Virus record (IMG/VR): IMGVR_UViG_3300009597_000019
Span: 1-50,112 of that record
Direction: 5' to 3' (one strand)
Length of the DNA: 50,112 nt
Origin: a virus
Within the stretch, counting starts at the first letter, position 1, and each line of letters starts with the position of its first letter. The translations under genes were made by a program, and so were the position numbers. Of this stretch, positions 8,305 through 16,355 are shown piece after piece. Below the pieces are notes generated by a model. It was not told the origin of the DNA. It was given only the letters and a program-made list of their open reading frames with translations, and made no database searches.

Positions 8305-9812
8305 TGGCCCGTGTTCTTACTAACAAGAGTGCGCTCGCCTTCTCGCCTGAGTCTTCCCCTGGCGTTCTTCCTGGGTCGCCTCAATGGTTCCGGCTTCAGC
8401 CGAATACCATTAAGACCTTCGGCGCGGTAATTAAGAGCGTTACGCGCGAACCGATCGACATTACTCGGCAGAGCCAGCCAGGAACGATCGTTGATCTTGA
8501 TAGCTCGGTCGAGTTCGAGCACGATCTTACGACTGATTCGATTACGAAGCTGATGGAAGGCTTCGTTGGCGCTGAAGCTGTAAACCTCAATCTCTACTTC
8601 CTGGCTCGTCCTGCTGTTGCCTCTGGCGCGACTTACACGATTCCAGGCGCGACCACGAGCCAGGCCGGCAAGCTCCAGTACGGGGCCACTGGGCCGAAGA
8701 CATTGCTCTTCGCAGCTGGCTATGCGAACGCAACGAATAATGGCTTGAAGGTCCTCGCTGCGGACACGGGAACTTCGGGAACGGCTCTTGCGGTCTCAGG
8801 AACTCTCGTTGACGAGACTCCTCCCACCAACGCATACATCGCTCTCGCGGGCATCCGCGCGAACACAGCCGACCTTCAGATTGTCGTCTCCGCTGGGGTC
8901 GCAACGATCACGTCTGGCCATGGTGGTGGAACGGCGATTGACTTCACGACTATCGGCATTACTGCTGGGCAATTCATCTATGCCAAGTTCCCGCTGGGCG
9001 AAGGCTATTTGCGCGTTACCTCAATCGTGGCAGGAACGATCACCGGCGATAAGCTGTCTGCGGCTCTTATTACTGATACCGCAGCTGGTGTGACAGTTGA
9101 TCTGTATTATGGTCGTTTTATCCGTAATGTGGATGTTGATCAGAATGCGGATGATAAGCGGTATGTTGAGAGGACTTACACATTTGAGCTCTTCCTGCCT
9201 GATGCTTATGGCGTTGGAACTCATGGATATCAGTATTCTCCTGGTAATTATTTCAACAGTCTGTCGTTCAACGTTCCGCTGACGTCTAAGGCGGTTCTTG
9301 ACTGTAGCTTCATCGGAATTGACACGGAGAACCCGACTTCGACTAGGAAGACGAACGCTGCAACACCAACGATGCCAATTGGTAGGACGGCGTTCAATAC
9401 CTCCACGAACATCGTGAATCTTCGTACGACTGGCCTTGCAGCCTCGGACACCTACTTCAAGTCGCTATCCCTTAAGATTAACAATAATGCTTCACCCGAG
9501 AAGGTCCTTGGTCGACTCGGTGCTGCTGTCATCGACATGGGACGGTTCAAGGTAGAGATTCAGTCGAATGTAATCTTCGCTGGACCTGACATTATTACGA
9601 ACATCCGCAATAACGTCACCTGCACCATGGACTTCCTCCTCAGGAATGAGAACGGTGCAATCGCAGTTGATATTCCTTCTCTTAAGTTCTCTGGTGGCGG
9701 CAGGACGTATCCCCAGGACAAGTCTGTTCTGATGGACATCACTGCTAATGCGCATCAGGACGATAGTCTTGGGACGTCTATCGGCATCAGCCTATTCCAG
9801 TATCTGCCGTAA
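8304..9812 (+). CDS. Major tail tube protein
   Basis: 502 residues, of the large Phage_tube_2 kind. The N-terminus (LTNKSALAFSPESSPGVLPGSPQWFRLQPN-IKTFGAVIKSVTREPID) and the segment SSVEFEHDLTTDSITKLMEGFVGAEA are typical of tail tube proteins. Residues about 110-270 form an added Gly/Thr-rich beta region, and the end (LRNENGAIAVDIPSLKFSGGG, DDSLGTSIGISLFQYLP) closes the tube fold. It follows the terminator gene and precedes the chaperones, the normal order. Longer than lambda gpV, so some surface domain is likely. No start ambiguity: ATG overlaps the previous stop. Confidence 0.8.
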   Translation: MARVLTNKSALAFSPESSPGVLPGSPQWFRLQPNTIKTFGAVIKSVTREPIDITRQSQPGTIVDLDSSVEFEHDLTTDSITKLMEGFVGAEAVNLNLYFLARPAVASGATYTIPGATTSQAGKLQYGATGPKTLLFAAGYANATNNGLKVLAADTGTSGTALAVSGTLVDETPPTNAYIALAGIRANTADLQIVVSAGVATITSGHGGGTAIDFTTIGITAGQFIYAKFPLGEGYLRVTSIVAGTITGDKLSAALITDTAAGVTVDLYYGRFIRNVDVDQNADDKRYVERTYTFELFLPDAYGVGTHGYQYSPGNYFNSLSFNVPLTSKAVLDCSFIGIDTENPTSTRKTNAATPTMPIGRTAFNTSTNIVNLRTTGLAASDTYFKSLSLKINNNASPEKVLGRLGAAVIDMGRFKVEIQSNVIFAGPDIITNIRNNVTCTMDFLLRNENGAIAVDIPSLKFSGGGRTYPQDKSVLMDITANAHQDDSLGTSIGISLFQYLP

Positions 9813-9829
9813 TCCGGAGAAACTAAGCC

Positions 9830-10390
9830 ATGGTCGAGAAGATTCGCACTTCTATTATGATCCCAAACTACATTGAGGGCGATGCCGCTGCTCTCAAGGG
9901 TGACCTGCTAACGCCAGGCACTGGTGTTGCGATCGGTGAACGCTTCGGCGCGGTTATTCGGCGAACGCGTCTCGTTCTAACGAGCTTCCTCGTCAACGAC
10001 GTGTCAACGAGCGACTTCGGCGGCACCTCGCTGCTCACTTTCGCTAACACGAACCTTTTGATCCTCGGTGCTTACCTGTCGTGTGCCGTTACGATCGCGG
10101 GCATGACGACTCAGGCCTGTACCTCGTTGATCGCTGCGATCGGTACGGTGACGACTGCCTCGACGACCTTCGCGAACGCTGGTGAGAAGAACATCATCGC
10201 TTCGATGACTGGCGTCGGTGCTGGCGCGACCGGCACTATTGGCGGCGCTCTTGGCTCGAACGTCACGATTGCGGCTGGTGCGTCAAACCAACTGTTCCTG
10301 AACATCGCCCAACCTGTGACGTCCGGTACTGGTACTGCAACGTTCACGGGTCGCCTCGACCTCGTGTATGTTGATCTGGGTGTGGGCTAA
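9830..10390 (+). CDS. Unrecognised structural protein between tube and chaperone genes
   Basis: 186 residues, Ala/Thr/Gly-rich, few charged residues after residue 50, strongly beta-like (VTIAGMTTQACTSLIAAIGTV, TGTATFTGRLDLVYVDLGVG). It starts at ATG 9830 after ggagaaactaagcc. The location between the tail tube and the tail assembly chaperones, with a strong hairpin behind it, suggests a virion component such as a second tail or decoration protein. I do not recognise the family. The codon use is C-rich like the capsid gene, which fits high expression. Confidence 0.6.
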   Translation: MVEKIRTSIMIPNYIEGDAAALKGDLLTPGTGVAIGERFGAVIRRTRLVLTSFLVNDVSTSDFGGTSLLTFANTNLLILGAYLSCAVTIAGMTTQACTSLIAAIGTVTTASTTFANAGEKNIIASMTGVGAGATGTIGGALGSNVTIAAGASNQLFLNIAQPVTSGTGTATFTGRLDLVYVDLGVG

Positions 10391-10410
10391 TAGTTCCAAG
10401 ATCATTTAAC

Positions 10411-10442
10411 GTAGCCCAGGAGGGCATACCCTCCTGGGCTAC
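10411..10442 (+). terminator. Intergenic hairpin before the tail chaperone genes
   Basis: Perfect 14-bp stem, 10411-10424 (gtagcccaggaggg) with 10429-10442, closed by the tetraloop cata. No T-tract follows (gagaaccccc). It is likely to set down expression of the tail chaperones relative to the tube. Confidence 0.65.
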
Positions 10443-10471
10443 GAGAACCCCCAATAACCAAGGAAAAACAA

Positions 10472-10897
10472 ATGTCTGCTGATTTTTCGAAGCTGTCGAA
10501 TCTTGAACTGAAGGGGAAGACGGCTAAGTTTCATCTCCCGCAGATCGCTACGAAGGCCTTCCTCGAAGTTAAACCCACGAATCAGTCGAATCGCGGATAC
10601 TTGAACGCAAGACTGAAGTTGTCCTCGCGACGGTCCGAATCGACCTCGGCGAAGTCGATTGACCTCCTCCGTGAAGATGAGAAATCTCTCTATGCCGAAC
10701 ATGCAATTATTGGGTGGGAAGGCATTGTGGACTCCACTAACAAGCCAGTGGAGTACACGAAGGACGAAGCGATCAATCTTCTGAATGCTCTTCCTGACTG
10801 GCTGTTCGACCGTCTTCGTGCTTTCTGTAGAACTGAGGAGAACTTCCTTAATGCTGACGAAGATGTTCTCGATGCGGAGTCCGCCTCAAAAAACTGA
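10472..10897 (+). CDS. Tail assembly chaperone, zero-frame product (G-like)
   Basis: 141 residues, located between tube and tape measure, the invariant place of the lambda G/GT type chaperones. The protein is charged and helical, with no membrane segment, and ends LDAESASKN. Its last codons form the slippery heptamer A AAA AAC directly before the TGA stop, so a fraction of ribosomes should slip back one base and make the longer form. The zero-frame form is expected in excess. The gene starts at ATG 10472 with aaccaaggaaaaaca before it. Family inferred from position, size and the frameshift design. Confidence 0.75.
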   Translation: MSADFSKLSNLELKGKTAKFHLPQIATKAFLEVKPTNQSNRGYLNARLKLSSRRSESTSAKSIDLLREDEKSLYAEHAIIGWEGIVDSTNKPVEYTKDEAINLLNALPDWLFDRLRAFCRTEENFLNADEDVLDAESASKN

Positions 10898-11265
10898 TCA
10901 GTCGGTTACTCTGGGAGATTGAGTACAAGGAAACAGGCGAAGTCATAAAGCTTGTCAAAGAAGCTAAGGGCGAGTCTGTTCCAGCCTGGATAACCGATGC
11001 CCCTGTGGTTCACGAGGAAGAGATCATCTTCCTCAAAGCTTTTGAGGAGCTCGCAAGCTGTAGGCAGATTGGATTCTCTCTCGGTCCTATTCCGTGGCGA
11101 GACGCTCTTCGATACGGTGAAATCCTTGGCCTAGATGATGACGTTCTAAGCTATTTCATAGAAATCATTAGGCGGATGGATAATGCGTATCTAGCCAAGA
11201 AGAACGAAGAAGATAATGGCGGAATACGTAATCAGAATAGTGATCGACCCGTCAGGAGCGACTGA
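10472..11265 (+). CDS. Tail assembly chaperone, -1 frameshift fusion product (GT-like)
   Basis: After the slip at 10888-10894 the -1 frame reads on without a stop from CTG 10894 to TGA 11265, adding 123 residues (LISRLLWEIEYKETGEVIKL onward) for a total near 264 aa. The T-like part is acidic and helical, with FLKAFEELASCRQIGFSLGP and IPWRDALRYGEILGLDDD. A plain ATG/GTG-started ORF covers only the end of it (from 11005), without a good ribosome site, which supports expression through the frameshift. The fusion recruits tape measure and tube protein in known systems. The end overlaps the tape measure start by 50 nt. Confidence 0.75.
10888..10894 (+). promoter_or_regulatory. Programmed -1 ribosomal frameshift site
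   Basis: The heptamer A AAA AAC is in the correct phase for X XXY YYZ slippage (zero-frame codons TCA AAA AAC TGA). The stop codon follows at once, which favours pausing. I did not find a clear pseudoknot downstream by eye. Confidence 0.8.
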
Positions 11266-13300
11266 CGGTGGCGGGAAAGTCGTCAACACTCTTAATGAAA
11301 TTGACAATTCTGCGACCGAAGCGAACCAAAGTCTTGAACTACTCAAGAAGGGTTTTAGCGCGCTAAGAACTGTCCTTGAAGCGCCGATTGATCAGTTTCT
11401 GGAGATTAAGAGTCTAGTCGAGGACCTCTCTTCCGAATATGATGACGCGTTCCTCGCAGAAGAACGATTGAACTCCGCTCTGCTACTCTCTGGGCAATAT
11501 AGTAAGGAACTTAGTGATCACCTGATCGACCTCGCCAGTAATCTTGCCTCTACGTCCCGCTTCGCGGACGATGCAATTATTGAAGGCGAGAAACTTGCCG
11601 TTCTCTACGGCAAGCAGGGTGACGCGCTCGATCGCTTGATCGCTGTCTCCGTGAAGTATGCGCAATTCATGGGGGTATCGTTCGATAGCGCTGTTGTCAA
11701 GGTCGCACGGTCTCTAGAGACCGGCTCCATTATCCTGGGCAGATACCCAGTCATTCTCTCCGCTGCCGGAGACGCAGCGACCAAGACCGAGGAAGTTCTT
11801 TCTAAACTTGAGAAGATCAAGATCGGAAAGGATCTCCAGGATGATATTCTTGCCTCACAGAAAGCCTTCTCCGAACTTAGGGAAGAGCTAGGTCGTGTCC
11901 TTAACGAGTCTTCCTTCATCAAGGCTTTCTTCATAGTTGTTGGCGACTCCATCAATAAGCTGACGGTCTTCGTATCAGAGAATAAGAGAGAGTTTCAGGA
12001 TCTATTTGGCAGAGTCTTCAAGGCGAGCTTGGACGTTGCAGCGTCGTCCTTCAAGATCTTCTTCGATATCGCCCAAAAAGGTTTCGAAATCCTTCTCAAC
12101 TTGATTGCGAAGCTTTCAACGTCCTATATTGGTAGTAAGCTAGGGTTTGAGCAGATCACTGGCCCAGAGGTTGAAGCATTTAGCAAAGCCACAGAAGCAG
12201 TTAGGCAGAGCCAGGAAGATCTTAGAGTTTGGAAGAATATTCGACTGGATGAGTCTGGCGCTGTTAAGGCTACAATCGATAAGATCACGGAAGAACTTGA
12301 AGCGAATAAGATTAAAGCGAACGAAGCTCGCGATGCGATGCTCGGCCTCGGTGGGACTAGAACCTCAATTCTTGGTCTAGTTACCGAGGTTAAGGATCTA
12401 GCCAACCGTCTTTCTGAAGTTCCAGAAATTCCTAAGAGCGTTGACGACCTTCTTGAGAGAATTACTAAGAAGACGGCAGAACTTGAGGCTCTGAATAAGA
12501 ATACTAGGACTGAAGGGACGCCGTTCGACCCGCGTTCTCTTGCAGCTAAGAATGAAACGGTCGGAATTGGCGGGCCTACCGACATCACCGACCAGAATGC
12601 GCTCAAGGTCTATAAGCAGATCTTTGAGGCCCAGGATAAGTTCAAGACTGAGCAGCAAGCGATTAATGTTTTGCTTGGTTCAATGACTATTACTGACGAG
12701 CAAAAGGACACGATCAAGCGTGCTTATCTTGAGATGGAGATTGCTGGTCTTCAGTCCTCGACTAAGGCCGCCGATGGCTTCACGATCGCGTTTGACAAGA
12801 TCGCTCTTGAGGCAGAGAACTCGTCTAAGGTCGTTCAAGACGTTATGGGTGTTGCTGTTGGTGGCTTCACGAATCTTCTAACCAACCTTATCTCGGCTAA
12901 CCGTCAGAGCTGGAAGACGATCGCTAATGACGCGATTCAAGAGATAGAGCGTATCATCCTTAGTCAGCTTGTTCTTAAAGCAATTAGCGGCGCAGGCGCT
13001 GCTTTTTCTGCTGGCTCATATGCAGGCGGTAGCCCTGCTCCTGAATTCGCTGAAGGTGGCCCAGCCCAAGCCATGCGGCCGATCAAGGTTGGTGAGAGGG
13101 GGACCGAGCTCTTCGTTCCGCAGACCAATGGTAAGATCGTTCCGAATGAAGCTCTTGGTGGAAGCGAGGTTCACATTACGATTGTGAACGTTGATGACGA
13201 AAGAAAGATCGGCGACTTCCTACAGAGTGGCCAGGCGGATAAGGTTATTCTGAACCGTCTCTATGAGAACCGTACTTCGCTCTCAAGGATCCAAGGCTAA
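11216..13300 (+). CDS. Tail tape measure protein
   Basis: 694 residues. It starts MAEYVIRIVIDPSGATDGGGKVVNTLNEID, a common tape measure opening, continues in long charged helices and coiled coils, has a hydrophobic stretch around 240-300 (SFIKAFFIVVGDSINKLTVF; SFKIFFDIAQKGFEILLNLIAKL), and ends with the family signature EGGPAQAMRPIKVGERGTELFVP. At about 0.15 nm per residue the tail would be near 100 nm. The ATG (11216) overlaps the chaperone fusion, and the stop TAA overlaps the next gene. No lytic-transglycosylase or peptidase domain is visible. Length is modest for a siphovirus. Confidence 0.85.
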   Translation: MAEYVIRIVIDPSGATDGGGKVVNTLNEIDNSATEANQSLELLKKGFSALRTVLEAPIDQFLEIKSLVEDLSSEYDDAFLAEERLNSALLLSGQYSKELSDHLIDLASNLASTSRFADDAIIEGEKLAVLYGKQGDALDRLIAVSVKYAQFMGVSFDSAVVKVARSLETGSIILGRYPVILSAAGDAATKTEEVLSKLEKIKIGKDLQDDILASQKAFSELREELGRVLNESSFIKAFFIVVGDSINKLTVFVSENKREFQDLFGRVFKASLDVAASSFKIFFDIAQKGFEILLNLIAKLSTSYIGSKLGFEQITGPEVEAFSKATEAVRQSQEDLRVWKNIRLDESGAVKATIDKITEELEANKIKANEARDAMLGLGGTRTSILGLVTEVKDLANRLSEVPEIPKSVDDLLERITKKTAELEALNKNTRTEGTPFDPRSLAAKNETVGIGGPTDITDQNALKVYKQIFEAQDKFKTEQQAINVLLGSMTITDEQKDTIKRAYLEMEIAGLQSSTKAADGFTIAFDKIALEAENSSKVVQDVMGVAVGGFTNLLTNLISANRQSWKTIANDAIQEIERIILSQLVLKAISGAGAAFSAGSYAGGSPAPEFAEGGPAQAMRPIKVGERGTELFVPQTNGKIVPNEALGGSEVHITIVNVDDERKIGDFLQSGQADKVILNRLYENRTSLSRIQG

Positions 13301-14916
13301 TGTGGCAACCCTTTGTAGCCTCTGGGTATCGAGACGTCTCCCAGAAGATGGTGCAGCTGGCGACTTCGGGGTCCTTCGCGACTGGCGGTCTTGGTGTTAC
13401 CAATGGTGGTTCTGGATATACCGACGGCGATATTCTCACGATCAGCCACGCGTCTGGGGTCTTCCCCTGCACCTTCGCGGTTAACGTCTCCGGTGGCGTA
13501 ATTGTAGGCATCAAGCGGATTATCACCGGAGGATGCTTCGCAAATAGAGTCGCCTCTGCTGCAGTTAATGCTGGCGGTACAGGCTATGCCGTTAACGACG
13601 TCGTAGGAATTCTCACTGGGCTTGCGAGCGAGCCAGCGAAACTTATTGTAACGTCTGTTTCAAGTGGGGTCGTTACGGGGGTCAGTATCTTTGAAGGAGG
13701 CGGATCCTACGCTGCTTCGACTGGCTCGGGCGCTCCTAACCTAACAGCGTGCCCAACAACGCGCTTCATTGGAACTGGTTCTGGTACTGGCCTTACAGTC
13801 AATATCACGATGCAGGCGATCTTGATCCCGATCGGGATAGTGCCTACTGGCGGAACTGGATCTGGTGGGACCTTCGGCGGAACAATTACTTCTTCTGGCT
13901 GGACTGTGCTCCGTTCAGTCAACAACTATTCGCTGAATACCGTTAACGACGAGAAGGAGATCGTTCTTTTCGGAACGGCCCAGACGGGGCAGGAAGCCCC
14001 GATCCTTGGTATTAGAACAGGAACTAACGGGTCTGGCGGAAGTCTCCGCCATTTCCTTGCATTTAGCCCAATGACGGACTTTAACGGTCTATCCTCTTAC
14101 GACACACAGCTAAACATCCTAAATCCGGTTCCTTCGACAAGCGCCGGAACCTATCTTCCAATTCTTCCTGCTAGTTCCTCGATTCAGTGCTATTTCTCCT
14201 GCTCTGGCCGTGCGATTCGAATTGTCTCACGCGCGGATGGCGGGACTACGACGGTCTACCATGCGGCAGGCTATGGAGCCCAGCAGCCGTTCGGTACGGC
14301 CACTGAGAATCCTGCGCCGTTCGTCCTCTTCGGCTCTGCTAGTAGCGTCGCGATCGCTGCAGACTCCAACTCCCAGCTTGACATCTCTGGGCCGACGGAG
14401 TGCTTCAAGAACAGCGGTCGGGCTGGTCCCTTCTACTTCTGGAGCCAGGCGACAACGTCGTGGGTTGAGTTCTTCAATTCAAGTGCCGCGAGCGGCTCGC
14501 CTCCGTTTACGATCAGCCAGTCTAATGTGATGTGGCCGGTCGGGAAGCCATTGAATCAGACGGATGACACGAAGGCTGACTATATTGTTGAAAATGGTGG
14601 ATGGGCTTCGTATGGGTCGTTTTGTAGGGCTGACGGTGGAAGTCCAGCAACACTTAGTCTGAAGCCAACTCCCTACTCTGGCGGCAATGCCCAGACAGTC
14701 CATCCGGCCTGTCTGATTCTTGCTGCCAGTGGCGCCTTCCTCTGCGCTCTCGAGAACATCTACTGGGTCAGCGGAATTAAGGAAGACGGCTCCTCGATCG
14801 CTCCTGAAGATACCTTTACCTTCACTGTCGGTCCAACTCAGTCCGTCTTTAGAGTTTTCCCTAACGGTTCTAGAACCCTGGGCTACTCCTGGTTCTGTAT
14901 GCAAGAGGGATTCTAA
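13300..14916 (+). CDS. Tail protein with duplicated glycine-turn modules
   Basis: 538 residues. After a short start comes a region (about 25-180) with two or three modules of the form GGSGYTDGDILTI and GGTGYAVNDVVGILTG, the same kind seen inside the connector at 1452. The rest (about 200-538) resembles phage virion proteins with a long beta-rich body: SGWTVLRSVNNYSLNTVNDEKEIVLFG, then ... and the closing GYSWFCMQEGF. The following gene shares the overall plan (opening GW segment, body, GY/GIAYR end), so they may be paralogues. Probably a distal tail component or fibre; the exact role is unknown. Confidence 0.55.
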   Translation: MWQPFVASGYRDVSQKMVQLATSGSFATGGLGVTNGGSGYTDGDILTISHASGVFPCTFAVNVSGGVIVGIKRIITGGCFANRVASAAVNAGGTGYAVNDVVGILTGLASEPAKLIVTSVSSGVVTGVSIFEGGGSYAASTGSGAPNLTACPTTRFIGTGSGTGLTVNITMQAILIPIGIVPTGGTGSGGTFGGTITSSGWTVLRSVNNYSLNTVNDEKEIVLFGTAQTGQEAPILGIRTGTNGSGGSLRHFLAFSPMTDFNGLSSYDTQLNILNPVPSTSAGTYLPILPASSSIQCYFSCSGRAIRIVSRADGGTTTVYHAAGYGAQQPFGTATENPAPFVLFGSASSVAIAADSNSQLDISGPTECFKNSGRAGPFYFWSQATTSWVEFFNSSAASGSPPFTISQSNVMWPVGKPLNQTDDTKADYIVENGGWASYGSFCRADGGSPATLSLKPTPYSGGNAQTVHPACLILAASGAFLCALENIYWVSGIKEDGSSIAPEDTFTFTVGPTQSVFRVFPNGSRTLGYSWFCMQEGF

Positions 14917-15920
14917 TGCCACTTGGCACGGGAACGGCTAACGATATCCCAGACCTGTTCACACAGCTGGCGACCTTCGCCCAGGCACACGGTTGGACGA
15001 AGGACTCGTCGGGAGTCAACACCGAGAGGCTCTTCCTTCACCACACGGCGAGCGCGACCTGCTATACTTCATTCAGGTGGGATTCTGGTGCACCGCAGTA
15101 TGTTGGAATCTATCACGCGCTGGGGTACATCAATTCTTCCACGGCTCCAGGTAGCCATACTAACGACTCCGGTCAGGGAGTAATTAGCGGGACCAATGCA
15201 ACGATTGGGACGGGACGCCATGCAAAACTTACTAATGCTCCTATGCCTTATTGGTTCTTTCAGTCTGATGCCAACGCGGCCACGCATTACATACATTGTG
15301 TCGCTCAGGTAGCAGACGGAGAGTGCGTCCATTTCGGATTCGGCGCCATCTCTAAGGTCGGAGACCTTTGGACTGGAGGCGAGTACGCATACGGGAGTGC
15401 ATACAAAGCCACGGACACCCACGGCTCTGCCGTCAATTCTGACTCCTCCTACCTCCTCGACGGTCTCTGTGACTCGTCCAGCGGCGCTCCGTTCCGCGCG
15501 TCCCTCCATATTGAGGGGATTCCTGGGCAGGCGGTAGGGAAGTGGGGTGTTGTCGGTAATTTCGCCAGCGCTAACGCGGGGACTGATCGTGGGGCGACGG
15601 CTAGAACTAAGACTCTCGGCGGATTCCGTGGGGGAGCGATTGCTCGAGCCTTTGGACGAATCGGCTCGAATAACCAACTCGGCCTTGTTCCAATCTATCC
15701 GATCGCAGCGGCAACTTTAACAGAGGCTGACGCTGTGATTCGAATTCTTGGTGAGATAAACGATGTTGGTGGCATGAACATCCAAGCTTATGAACTTGGC
15801 GACACAATGCTCATAGGTGCGGATACCTGGTATGTTTTCCCAACTAAGAAAAAGAGTGGGGATAACGTTACGGGAAGCACTTACTACTCAGGGATTGCTT
15901 ACCGGGTCGCACTGACCTGA
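14916..15920 (+). CDS. Tail protein, related in layout to the preceding one
   Basis: 334 residues beginning MPLGTGTANDIPDLFTQLATFAQAHGWT and ending YYSGIAYRVALT. The start pattern (L...ATFAQAHGWT...) and the end are typical of a phage virion family found next to tail tip genes. The middle is rich in aromatic and Gly residues (YWFFQSDANAATHYIHCVAQV; CVHFGFGAISKVGDLWTGGEY). No enzyme motif is evident. The ATG overlaps the previous stop TAA. Probably a distal tail or host-recognition protein. Confidence 0.55.
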   Translation: MPLGTGTANDIPDLFTQLATFAQAHGWTKDSSGVNTERLFLHHTASATCYTSFRWDSGAPQYVGIYHALGYINSSTAPGSHTNDSGQGVISGTNATIGTGRHAKLTNAPMPYWFFQSDANAATHYIHCVAQVADGECVHFGFGAISKVGDLWTGGEYAYGSAYKATDTHGSAVNSDSSYLLDGLCDSSSGAPFRASLHIEGIPGQAVGKWGVVGNFASANAGTDRGATARTKTLGGFRGGAIARAFGRIGSNNQLGLVPIYPIAAATLTEADAVIRILGEINDVGGMNIQAYELGDTMLIGADTWYVFPTKKKSGDNVTGSTYYSGIAYRVALT

Positions 15921-15932
15921 TCAGGAGATACT

Positions 15933-16355
15933 GTGGCTACGTTCAATAAATTCAATCAGTATTCAGAAGATCTCGCCAAGAAAGTTCATAATCTTGGCTC
16001 AGATGCTCTTACTGTTGCCCTGTGCGCTGCGGCTAATGCGCCTGTCGCAACAAATTCGATTCTCACCAATCTAACTCAGATTTCGTATACAAATCTCTCG
16101 ACAAGAGTCTTTTCGATTACGTCGTGTGCCCAGGCATCTGGGGTATTGAAGCTAGTCCTGGCAGACCTTGTTCTGACGGCGTCTGGCGGTTCGGTTGCGA
16201 CCTTCCGTTATGCTGTCCTGTACAATGACACGCCAACTTCGCCTGCGGATCCTCTGATCGGCTGGTGGGACTACGGTGCCGACATCACCCTTCTCAACGA
16301 TGAGAACTTCACTGTCGATTCCGATCAGACCGGCGGGATTATTACGATCACGTAA
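15933..16355 (+). CDS. Small tail protein
   Basis: 140 residues starting at GTG 15933 with tcaggagatact before it. The start (ATFNKFNQYSEDLAKKVHNLGSDALTVALCAAANAPV) is common in a family of phage proteins located just upstream of distal tail genes. Beta-rich middle (LTASGGSVATFRYAVLYND) and WWDYG near residue 113. It ends with a stop that directly precedes the next ATG. Function unknown; a tail tube or fibre attachment role is an inference from place. Confidence 0.6.
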   Translation: MATFNKFNQYSEDLAKKVHNLGSDALTVALCAAANAPVATNSILTNLTQISYTNLSTRVFSITSCAQASGVLKLVLADLVLTASGGSVATFRYAVLYNDTPTSPADPLIGWWDYGADITLLNDENFTVDSDQTGGIITIT

